A stretch of 13,466 nucleotides of DNA from Flavobacteriales bacterium. Its GTDB lineage: Bacteria; Bacteroidota; Bacteroidia; Flavobacteriales; BACL11. The position numbers and the translations under genes are program-made. The notes under the pieces were generated by a model that did not search any database, was not told where the DNA came from, and saw only the letters and a program-made list of their open reading frames with translations. Shown here one piece after another: positions 1 to 6,272 of the stretch. Each line of letters begins with the position of its first letter. Position 1 is the stretch's first letter. The stretch lies in contig PBVH01000027.1 in the NCBI GenBank assembly GCA_002728175.1, forward strand, positions 1 to 13,466, read 5' to 3'.

Positions 1-127
1 CATGCGAGTGATGGTCATGACTGTGATCGTGATTGCTATGATCATGCGAGTGATGGTCATGACTGTGATCGTGATTGCTATGATCATGCGAGTGATGGTC
101 ATGACTGTGATCGTGATTGCTATGATT
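1..127. repeat. 42-bp tandem repeat encoding a 14-residue His/Asp/Ser unit
   Basis: Three consecutive 42-base units occupy 2-43, 44-85 and 86-127. The first two are identical and the third differs only at its last base (atc versus att). Base 1 fits the end of a further copy, so the array continues past the left edge. On the minus strand each unit encodes HSNHDHSHDHHSHD in rotation, in frame with the permease. Near-identity between units points to recent expansion and a copy number that may vary or be misassembled. Confidence 0.95.
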
Positions 128-772
128 ATGAGAATGATCATCTTCACAATCATCATGTTCCTCATGTACTTGCCAAACACTTTTTAAATTTGTTAAAATT
201 AAATTATCAGCAACAGAATATGATTGTTTTAAAATACCAACAACGATATATGCATGATTATCGTGAATATGACCATGATCATCAAACCCATGAGTCCCAA
301 AAAACTTATCTCCAACTTTTAAATTTTTATTGGATGCCACTGAACTTCCTAAAACAGCCTGCATACTTCTACTCCATTTTTTACCTTGACTTAGTTCTAA
401 ATTATATAAATCAAAATACTTTTCGTTTGTACCAACAATTCTATATCCTTTATAGGTATCGCCATATGACAATGGGATAGTGAAATCAACCAAAACATTT
501 TTATTTAATGACTTTGCTTCTTTATAAGAAATGTTACCTGTTGGCTTATCCAAATGATATACACTTGACAATATTAATTGTAATGGACTACCTTTGGCTC
601 CAACCACCATATCTATACTTCTTAAATTATTGTCAAGCTGTTTCTCAATATAATTATTAAGTATAAGTAGAATTGAAATAATACCAACTCCCAAACTCAT
701 TAGCAACAAACTCAATAATGTAGTTGATGGTTTTGATAGTATATTAGTAATTGCCAGTCTACTTATATTCAT
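1..772 (-). CDS. MacB/FtsX-like ABC transporter permease with His-rich loop (partial, C-terminus off left edge)
   Basis: I translated this by hand; the frame is open from ATG 772-770 to the window edge (257 codons visible). The start overlaps the ATPase stop as ATGA, which signals translational coupling. Residues about 15-42 form the first membrane helix. Next comes an extracytoplasmic domain with the segment DMVVGAKGSPLQLILSS, which I recognise from permeases encoded beside Zur-type regulators. His residues cluster at 161-173 (key motif GHIHDNHAY) and then in a very His/Asp-rich stretch from residue 203 to the edge, built of a 14-residue repeat. The remaining helices and the C-terminus lie outside. 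The family usually exports or extracts substrates from the inner membrane or periplasm using a partner ATPase. The His clusters suggest zinc or another transition metal, by analogy with the Zur-controlled zrg ABC genes of Vibrio. The substrate is inferred, not shown. Confidence 0.85.
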   Translation of the reverse strand, partial: MNISRLAITNILSKPSTTLLSLLLMSLGVGIISILLILNNYIEKQLDNNLRSIDMVVGAKGSPLQLILSSVYHLDKPTGNISYKEAKSLNKNVLVDFTIPLSYGDTYKGYRIVGTNEKYFDLYNLELSQGKKWSRSMQAVLGSSVASNKNLKVGDKFFGTHGFDDHGHIHDNHAYIVVGILKQSYSVADNLILTNLKSVWQVHEEHDDCEDDHSHNHSNHDHSHDHHSHDHSNHDHSHDHHSHDHSNHDHSHDHHSH

Positions 773-1395
773 AATTTTATTGAATTTTTAAAATGCTTTT
801 TAAGCCTGGCATCGTGAGTTATAATTATTAATTTACATTTATTCAGTTGTGATTGCTCTTTTAATAAACTAACAACCAAATCACAATTATTATCATCCAA
901 AGAAGAAGTTGGCTCATCTGCTAAAATTAAATTTGGTTTTTTTACTAAAGCTAAAGCAATAGATGCTCTTTGTTTTTCCCCTTGACTAAGATCATTTGGT
1001 TTTGAATATATCTTATCATTTAAACCAACCTGATTTAAAAGTTCAATTACAACATTTTTATCTTGCTGGTTTTGTGATAAAAAAAGTGAAAACAAAAGGT
1101 TATCCATTAGGTTGAGATTATTAACAAAATATGGGCTTTGAAAAATTATACCGATATTTTTTCCTCTAAACTTGTCTAAATCTTTATTGCTTAAGTCTGA
1201 ATAATTAGTTCCGTTTAGAGTAATCGAACCAGATTGAGGTGATAACAATCCTCCCAAAATATTTAGAAAAGTTGTTTTTCCAACTCCTGAATCACCTATA
1301 ATTAACAAATCTTCAGTTGATTCTAAACAAAAATCTGGAAATTCAAATTTGTTATTTGAGTTATACGAATATTTTATTGACTTTGCTGCTAACAT
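769..1395 (-). CDS. ABC transporter ATP-binding protein, LolD/MacB type
   Basis: This 208-residue nucleotide-binding subunit powers the permease encoded immediately downstream. All ABC motifs are present: Walker A GDSGVGKT at residues 34-41, the Q-loop glutamine at 86 (FQSPYF), signature LSQGE at 136-140, Walker B LILADE at 156-161, D-loop SSLD at 164-167 and the switch histidine at 194 (THD). It is slightly shorter than typical LolD or MacB domains (about 220-230 residues), mainly at the N-terminus, but looks functional. The start lies 2 bases after the Fur-family stop codon and its own stop overlaps the permease start by 4 bases, so the three genes form one operon. It should sit on the cytoplasmic face as a homodimer. 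The family assignment is firm; the transported substrate is not readable from this subunit. Confidence 0.93.
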   Translation of the reverse strand: MLAAKSIKYSYNSNNKFEFPDFCLESTEDLLIIGDSGVGKTTFLNILGGLLSPQSGSITLNGTNYSDLSNKDLDKFRGKNIGIIFQSPYFVNNLNLMDNLLFSLFLSQNQQDKNVVIELLNQVGLNDKIYSKPNDLSQGEKQRASIALALVKKPNLILADEPTSSLDDNNCDLVVSLLKEQSQLNKCKLIIITHDARLKKHFKNSIKL

Positions 1396-1397
1396 TT

Positions 1398-1817
1398 TTA
1401 ATTATTTATACATGAGTTACAATAGCCTTCGTAAACTAATTTCAAATTTTCAACCTTAAAACCATCAAGCTGGTTAGTGTTTTCAACTTTTATACTTTCT
1501 AAACAAAATGTCTGTTCACATGCATAACAAATAAAATGCCCATGACTATGATCATGGGAACCATTCTTGCATTCATTTTCATTACACAGTGAGTATCTTG
1601 TGAAGTTTTTACTATCAGGAACTTTGTGGATTAGACATTTTTTTTCAAAACTTTTCAAGGACCTGTAAATTGTAACTTTATTTACAGTACTATTAAAATG
1701 ATCCAATATTTCAAAAACTGATAAGGACTTTTTTGAATAAAATAATTTAAGTAGATCTACTCTAAATTTTGTTTTATTTATATTGTTTTCTGATAAAATT
1801 GATTTTATTTTATTCAT
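1398..1817 (-). CDS. Fur-family metal-responsive transcriptional regulator (Zur-like candidate)
   Basis: This is a 139-residue Fur-superfamily repressor. Residues about 1-75 are the winged helix, including VTIYRSLKSFEKKCLI, a typical recognition-helix region. Residues 88-94 give HDHSHGH, followed by CYAC (C97, C100). A second CxxC at 133-136 completes the structural zinc site. It is the first gene of the operon with the ABC ATPase and permease, and is divergent from the MerC-domain gene. A palindrome at 1850-1864 lies 9 bases upstream of its -7 box, so autoregulation is likely. The same arrangement sits before the TonB receptor at 11444. His-rich partners on both sides favour zinc sensing (Zur), but iron or another metal cannot be excluded from sequence, because Fur, Zur and PerR share these motifs. 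Confidence 0.93.
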   Translation of the reverse strand: MNKIKSILSENNINKTKFRVDLLKLFYSKKSLSVFEILDHFNSTVNKVTIYRSLKSFEKKCLIHKVPDSKNFTRYSLCNENECKNGSHDHSHGHFICYACEQTFCLESIKVENTNQLDGFKVENLKLVYEGYCNSCINN

Positions 1818-1833
1818 AATGAAATTATATTAA

Positions 1834-1841
1834 CAAAAATA
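1834..1841 (-). promoter_or_regulatory. -7 promoter element of the Fur-family operon
   Basis: The minus strand reads TATTTTTG, a perfect match to the Bacteroidota -7 consensus TANNTTTG. It lies 16 bases before the ATG at 1817, implying a leader of roughly a dozen bases. No clear TTTG -33 box is present at the usual distance; the palindrome occupies that space. Confidence 0.65.
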
Positions 1842-1849
1842 TAAAAAAT

Positions 1850-1864
1850 TGCAACCCATTTGCA
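1850..1864. promoter_or_regulatory. Candidate Fur/Zur-type operator, TGCAA-N5-TTGCA
   Basis: A perfect 5-base inverted repeat with a 5-base spacer sits between the divergent Fur-family and MerC-domain genes. It lies 9 bases (counting from the GCAA/TTGC core at 1851-1863) upstream of the Fur-family -7 box. It also covers the TTTG -33 element (1859-1862) of the MerC promoter, so a bound repressor could block both. A near-copy is found at 11484-11498 with the same promoter geometry. That this Fur-family protein binds here is inference. Confidence 0.65.
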
Positions 1865-1889
1865 GATAAAAAAATAAAAACTATTTTTG
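1859..1889 (+). promoter_or_regulatory. Promoter of the MerC-domain gene (-33 TTTG, -7 TATTTTTG)
   Basis: TTTG at 1859-1862 and TATTTTTG at 1882-1889 are separated by 19 bases, which matches the Bacteroidota primary-sigma consensus in both sequence and spacing. The ATG at 1904 follows 14 bases after the -7 box, leaving a very short leader. The -33 box lies inside the palindrome at 1850-1864. Confidence 0.7.
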
Positions 1890-1903
1890 CACAAATTTAA
1901 TAA

Positions 1904-2317
1904 ATGAAAATTACAGCACCCTACAACTACGATAGTATTGGAATGATAGCAGGAACTCTTTGCGCCATACATTGTATTGCAACTCCATTTCTTTTTGTTG
2001 CTAAGGCATGCTCGACAGTTTGTTGTGCAGACGCCCCATTGTGGTGGAAAGCTATTGACTATATATTTTTAGTTATTTCGTTTATTGCGATTTTTTTTAT
2101 TACAAAAAACATGTCTATTAAATGGTTGAAAAATTCCTTTTGGATATCATGGACAGTACTTCTTTTAACTATTTTAAATCACTCACTGGAAATAATTCCA
2201 ATACCAGATTATTTTATTTATTTTCCAGCTGGAGCAATAATTATTCTTCATTTTTACAATATGCAATTTTGTAAATGTGCAAATGATAGTTGTTGTGCTT
2301 CTAAAATTATTGATTAG
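1904..2317 (+). CDS. MerC-domain membrane protein
   Basis: This 137-residue protein has a MerC-like start, with DSIGMIAGTLCAIHCIATP at residues 10-28; C20, H23 and C24 form the conserved CxxHC metal site in the first helix. Three or four membrane helices follow (about 52-67, 78-92 and 103-119). Further cysteines lie at 36, 40 and 41, and in a C-terminal FCKCANDSCC cluster at 122-131, which could act as metal ligands. MerC was described as an inner-membrane mercuric-ion transporter, but in Bacteroidota such genes commonly sit beside Fur-family regulators without any mer genes. No merA, merR or merT is seen here, so a role in zinc or other metal homeostasis is more likely than mercury resistance. 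The gene is divergent from the regulator across a shared operator. Its 3' end overlaps the convergent NTF2-like gene by 11 bases. Confidence 0.85.
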   Translation: MKITAPYNYDSIGMIAGTLCAIHCIATPFLFVAKACSTVCCADAPLWWKAIDYIFLVISFIAIFFITKNMSIKWLKNSFWISWTVLLLTILNHSLEIIPIPDYFIYFPAGAIIILHFYNMQFCKCANDSCCASKIID

Positions 2318-2762
2318 CAACTATTGCTTTTAATTTTTCATTAACACCACCATAATCAGCCCACTCCCATATTTCCTTTATTTTATTATCTAAAAAATTA
2401 ATTGTTTGGTAACCAGAATATTCAATTTTATTTGAATCCACTGAAAAAACAGCACCATAATATACTCGAACACTACCATCTAATTCAAAACTATTTTTAT
2501 CAATTCCAGGCATATAAATTACATGTACTATCTCAAATAAAATATTTGACTTTTTAAGTTTATTTAAGTTGTTAATGTATTCAAACTTGCTTGTTTGTAT
2601 CCCCTTTCTAAAGCCCTCAGGATAAGAATTAAAAATGAAATCATTTGTATAGTATGAAGAAACATTGATATCATTTCCATTCTCACTTTTAAAAAAACTA
2701 TTGATTTGCTCAATTAAAGCTTTAACTTCATTGCAATTTTTTTCGTACTCTTTAAATTTCAT
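2307..2762 (-). CDS. NTF2/SnoaL-like small protein, unknown function
   Basis: This is a 151-residue soluble protein with no signal peptide or membrane helix. Its pattern is that of an NTF2-like cone fold: N-terminal helices (residues 1-30), then YYTNDFIFNSYPEGFRKG, and C-terminal strands with DGSVRVYYG, IEYSGYQTINF and KIKEIWEWADYGGV. This resembles SnoaL-like or DUF4440-like proteins, which may be isomerases, hydrolases or simple ligand-binding domains; no catalytic set is clear. It is convergent with the MerC-domain gene and overlaps its stop region. It lies 67 bases downstream of the beta-propeller gene and could be read from that transcript. I cannot assign a substrate. Confidence 0.7.
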   Translation of the reverse strand: MKFKEYEKNCNEVKALIEQINSFFKSENGNDINVSSYYTNDFIFNSYPEGFRKGIQTSKFEYINNLNKLKKSNILFEIVHVIYMPGIDKNSFELDGSVRVYYGAVFSVDSNKIEYSGYQTINFLDNKIKEIWEWADYGGVNEKLKAIVANQ

Positions 2763-2829
2763 GTTACAAGATGAAAATTATAAACCTGAAAAATTAATAT
2801 ATTTTAACAAATACTTATTATCCATCAAA

Positions 2830-4200
2830 TTATCTTAATTGTATTTTTTTCTCAACAAAACCATTTTCGTAAATATACAGCAATATACCATCTAGTCTAT
2901 CTACTTGTTCTCTTCCTAATAAATCCGTTATTTTAATCAGTTTAAAATCCGAAAATACCTGCGTATTAACTACAGATGTTGGTGGATTATTTCCATTTAT
3001 AATTTTCATCACACCTACTTCCTCATCTCCTTGAGCGTCCGTATCGTTAAATATTACAAAACCATTATCAATTAAAAAACCATATTCGGTAGCAGTATTT
3101 ACATTTCCTTGACAGTAAACATAACTATTTTTAATGTCACCGTTCCAATCAGCAACCAGCACCCATCCGTTCCAAATATCAGATGATAAAAAAGGAGGAT
3201 TAGTTGCACTATAACTCCCCTCATCACCAGTGCCTCCAAACATATATATACCATCTGATCCAATTTTTATTCCATAAAGCTCGTTTCTAATATGATCCAA
3301 ACTGTAGTCTCTAGGGTTTGCATAATGTTTTTTCCAATTGACATTAGTAAGTGTATCTAGACTTATACATGAGTAATCAAATGGATCACCTGCACCTGAC
3401 CTACCGGAGTGACCTCCATAATACAAAATATCATCCTTAGAAATTGTTAGATCAGCAGGTATAATTTCAGATGAATTAGGTATGTAGTTAGACCATAATT
3501 GATTGCCAAGTTTATCTATTTTAGTCAAAATTAAATCCTCCTCGTACTTAGTGCCAGCAGAATAAATATAACCATCAGAGCTTTCCACCACAGCCACTGA
3601 ATATTCGGATGAAGAATTAATATTGGTCCAAATTTCTGTTCCATCAGCTGGATCAATTTTCATAACTACTTCCTCTCCGGCATATACAATAAAGATTGTC
3701 CCAGGATCATCTCCTCCAATAAAGCCAGAAGCATATATATAATTATCAGATCCGATCATTGTCATTCTTATCCCATCAAACTCCCAATTAGATCCAGGTG
3801 TATTGTATGTCTTTTCCCAAACTATGGAACCATCATCTCCATTTAATCGGGCAACCCATCTTTCTTGTGTTGAACCTTTTCCACCCGAAACAATATAATC
3901 AACTCTACCTAAATGATAAAATTCAGTTATACCAAATCCCACTGTATTATTTATTGTTTTCGACCATATCAAACTTCCATCATTTCCGTCTATTTTATGA
4001 ACTCTAGACATATTTGGCGGCATAAAAATAACAGCACAATTTCCTTCAGAATCTACTATACCACGATTTACTTTTCCAGCAGGACCATCTGTAAACACTT
4101 TCTGCCATACAATATTTTGATTAAAATCAGTACTTAACGGAACAAGTTGAGAAAATGCTAACAAAGGAAAAAAGATGAGAAGTAAAATGATATTTTTCAT
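2830..4200 (-). CDS. Secreted PQQ/BamB-like beta-propeller protein with T9SS-type C-terminal tail
   Basis: A 456-residue exported protein. Residues 1-18 are a Sec signal peptide ending FSQ. The body contains about five recurring blade motifs of the form V-KIDG-DGS-IW-K, for example KIDGNDGSLIWSK, RLNGDDGSIVWEK, KIDPADGTEIWTN and KIDKLGNQLWSN, as in WD-like/PQQ beta-propellers. The last 41 residues (about 416-456; core KITDLLGRE and LLYIYENGFVEKK) match the sorting-tail style of marine flavobacteria, so the protein is probably exported across the outer membrane by the type IX system and cell-surface attached or released. No PQQ-enzyme catalytic residues are evident. It is likely a structural or binding protein rather than an enzyme. 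A -7 box at 4232-4239 suggests its own promoter. Confidence 0.8.
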   Translation of the reverse strand: MKNIILLLIFFPLLAFSQLVPLSTDFNQNIVWQKVFTDGPAGKVNRGIVDSEGNCAVIFMPPNMSRVHKIDGNDGSLIWSKTINNTVGFGITEFYHLGRVDYIVSGGKGSTQERWVARLNGDDGSIVWEKTYNTPGSNWEFDGIRMTMIGSDNYIYASGFIGGDDPGTIFIVYAGEEVVMKIDPADGTEIWTNINSSSEYSVAVVESSDGYIYSAGTKYEEDLILTKIDKLGNQLWSNYIPNSSEIIPADLTISKDDILYYGGHSGRSGAGDPFDYSCISLDTLTNVNWKKHYANPRDYSLDHIRNELYGIKIGSDGIYMFGGTGDEGSYSATNPPFLSSDIWNGWVLVADWNGDIKNSYVYCQGNVNTATEYGFLIDNGFVIFNDTDAQGDEEVGVMKIINGNNPPTSVVNTQVFSDFKLIKITDLLGREQVDRLDGILLYIYENGFVEKKIQLR

Positions 4201-4231
4201 AAAATAAAACTTGATAGATTAAATTATTTTC

Positions 4232-4239
4232 CAAAAGTA
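4232..4239 (-). promoter_or_regulatory. Possible -7 promoter element of the beta-propeller gene
   Basis: The minus strand reads TACTTTTG, matching TANNTTTG, 31 bases before the ATG at 4200. No convincing TTTG -33 element is seen at 17-23 bases upstream, so confidence is modest. Confidence 0.4.
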
Positions 4240-4254
4240 AGTGTTTCATTTTAT

Positions 4255-5688
4255 TTATTCTACTTTTTTCAACCATCTATTGTAACTAATTATATCTAAT
4301 TCATCAGATTCATTATCTGACAAAAGTTTTAAAAATTTATCTTTACAGTTAACTATTGGTAACTTGTTAGCTAATTTTTGAAGTATATTTATAATTTCAT
4401 TTTCTCTAATGTAATTAGTTTTAATTAATAAGTCATAATATCTATTTTTAATATTTTTAATGCGCTCCAAAATATCATAATCTAAATTATCTATTCTTAT
4501 CATTAAATCGGTTATCATGATTTTTAATTGAAATACATTATCAATGGATAAAAAATCTTTTTGAATTAATAATCTAGATATATTTACTCTTGCATTCTTG
4601 TAGTCTTTTAAATAGTAGTATACTAAAGCCTTGTTCAAGTAAATAAATAAACTGTACGTTGGTAACTTTAAAATATCTTCATCCTTACTTGCTTTATTTA
4701 AATAATCTAGTGCTTTCTTTTTATCTGTTTTTGAATAGTTTAATATTAAAGAATTGTAGTAATAAAAAATATATTTGTTGTATAAAAAAGCATCAAACTC
4801 ATTCATTGAATCCATTAAAATTTGAGCATATCTTAAAGATTGATCGTACTTTTTGTTTGTATACAAACAGTTAGTCAAATATGTTAATAAAGAAAGTTTT
4901 TCATTGTGTAGATTCCTATTAAAAATACCATTGTTTTCAAAATCAATATATGTTTCAATTAAGAATTTTTCCAATGAAATATATTGTCGGCTTTGCAAAA
5001 GATATCTGCTATAAAGCTTAAACAATCTAATTTTAAATTTAGGATTACTAAATAATTTTTCTTCATTTAAAATCTGTTTATACTTCTGTTTAAGTTCATT
5101 AAGTACCGTATTTTTTGAACTACTTAAATTCTGCTTTGTTTTTATATCATACATTACTTTTGATAATAAAATATCAATTTCCTCAATTTCAGAAATTACT
5201 TTGATATTTTTTCTTTTTAAAGCAATATACTTATCTAAATCAATGGATACAAGTTCATGTGATAAGTCTATGATATCAGAGTAAATAATAGATAATAACT
5301 GATATAAATTATTAGAATCAGCTTCTCTTTCAGCCTTTTGTAAAAAATGATAGGCAAGTTGAAGTTCTCCTTTATTCCTGTATACTCTTGCTAATAAAAC
5401 ATAGCTAAATGACTTAGATTGTTCGTCTTTCCAAATGTGTTGCCATATCATAGAATTATTTACTTCATGATATAGTCTGTTTCTTATTTGATATAAATTA
5501 TTTGGATTAGTGTCAACTACTTTTAAAGCATCATTTGTTTGATAATTCTTGCTTATTTTTCTTAAGAAATTAAAAAGCTGAACATCCTTTCTATTTTTAT
5601 TATTTGTTCTTTTCAAGAACAACTTAAAAAACCTTACCTCATCTTTACTTAATGATTTTACAATATTGTTTAATGGATTTTTCTCCAT
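4255..5688 (-). CDS. Cytoplasmic TPR/alpha-solenoid protein, unknown function
   Basis: This 477-residue protein is almost entirely helical, Lys/Asn/Tyr/Leu-rich, with no signal peptide or membrane helix. The N-terminal region (residues 10-85; LSKDEVRFFKLFLKR and LYQIRNRLYHEV) is a recurring feature of a Bacteroidota TPR-like family with no known function. Degenerate TPR-like helix pairs are visible around 93-125 (LLARVYRNKGELQLAYHFLQKA), 270-300 and 340-375. Its start lies 2 bases after the stop of the small secreted-protein gene, so it is the last gene of a three-gene operon with two secreted proteins. The link suggests a cytoplasmic or scaffolding partner, but that is inference from position only. 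Confidence 0.75.
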   Translation of the reverse strand: MEKNPLNNIVKSLSKDEVRFFKLFLKRTNNKNRKDVQLFNFLRKISKNYQTNDALKVVDTNPNNLYQIRNRLYHEVNNSMIWQHIWKDEQSKSFSYVLLARVYRNKGELQLAYHFLQKAEREADSNNLYQLLSIIYSDIIDLSHELVSIDLDKYIALKRKNIKVISEIEEIDILLSKVMYDIKTKQNLSSSKNTVLNELKQKYKQILNEEKLFSNPKFKIRLFKLYSRYLLQSRQYISLEKFLIETYIDFENNGIFNRNLHNEKLSLLTYLTNCLYTNKKYDQSLRYAQILMDSMNEFDAFLYNKYIFYYYNSLILNYSKTDKKKALDYLNKASKDEDILKLPTYSLFIYLNKALVYYYLKDYKNARVNISRLLIQKDFLSIDNVFQLKIMITDLMIRIDNLDYDILERIKNIKNRYYDLLIKTNYIRENEIINILQKLANKLPIVNCKDKFLKLLSDNESDELDIISYNRWLKKVE

Positions 5689-5690
5689 TT

Positions 5691-6272
5691 TTAAAACTTA
5701 ATATATTTCTCTCCATTATAAATGTAAATAGTTCCAAGTGGAACATGTTTAATAGAAAAATATTCATTTCCTAAAATATCATACAATTTCGTATCGATAT
5801 TAAAAATCTTATTATGATCCTCATAAACTGAAGAAACATTAGCTAAAACATGAACCGGAGTTGTACTTGTATCTACATCAACTGGATTAGTAAAATTTGG
5901 CCAAATAACTATTAGGTTATCACCCGCTTGTTGAAATAAAGCATTACCTCCCTGCAAAGGAAAATTCGGCTCAAATGTTAGAGTATCATCAGGTAAAAAC
6001 ACTCCATTTTCTATACTATCGGTAAAATATTGAGCTATGAAAGGTGGTGAATTTATTTGACTTACGGGTTTAGTAGCAACAACTATCTCAAACTGATTTT
6101 CATAAATAGGAAGATTTCCAGTATTTACAAGATAAACTGCATAAAGATAAAAAGGAGCGGCATACTGTACTGTATCAGCATGCCACACTCCTTCTACACT
6201 AACAAACTGTGATTTTAGAGTCTTAGAAACTAAAACCACACAACATATAAAAACAAGTATCTTTTTATACAC
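5691..6272 (-). CDS. Small secreted protein with T9SS type A-like C-terminus, GTG start
   Basis: A 193-residue protein with a signal peptide (residues 1-22, ending LKSQ), a beta-rich body of about 130 residues (PFYLYAVYLVNTGNLPIYENQFEI, then a Pro/Asp-rich region) and a C-terminal segment with LYDILGNEYFSI and GTIYIYNGEKYIKF, which resembles a T9SS type A sorting domain. The start codon is GTG at 6272-6270, forming TAGTG with the stop of the upstream gene. No ATG occurs elsewhere in the frame, and an in-frame stop lies 6 bases upstream (6281-6279), so GTG is the only good choice. The body could be an immunoglobulin-like domain, but I do not recognise the family. It probably shares a transcript with the PKD protein upstream and the TPR protein downstream. 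Confidence 0.72.
   Translation of the reverse strand: MYKKILVFICCVVLVSKTLKSQFVSVEGVWHADTVQYAAPFYLYAVYLVNTGNLPIYENQFEIVVATKPVSQINSPPFIAQYFTDSIENGVFLPDDTLTFEPNFPLQGGNALFQQAGDNLIVIWPNFTNPVDVDTSTTPVHVLANVSSVYEDHNKIFNIDTKLYDILGNEYFSIKHVPLGTIYIYNGEKYIKF

Noticed and set aside
1..127. CRISPR-like or regulatory direct repeat array
   Set aside because: The units are contiguous without unique spacers, are a multiple of three and keep one reading frame in the permease.
2..187. Plus-strand frame of 61 codons with repeated MRVMVMTVIVIAMI units
   Set aside because: It is the antisense of the 42-bp His-rich repeat; the minus strand continues as a convincing permease in the same stretch.
190..480. Plus-strand frame of 96 codons
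   Set aside because: It lies opposite the permease coding region and has no promoter, no family resemblance and an odd Tyr/Gln-rich composition.
1904..2317. Mercury-resistance locus
   Set aside because: Only a MerC-like domain is present; no merA, merR, merT or merP occurs, and the regulator is Fur-family.
3798..4137. Two overlapping plus-strand frames
   Set aside because: Both lie inside the beta-propeller gene on the other strand and show no independent coding signal.
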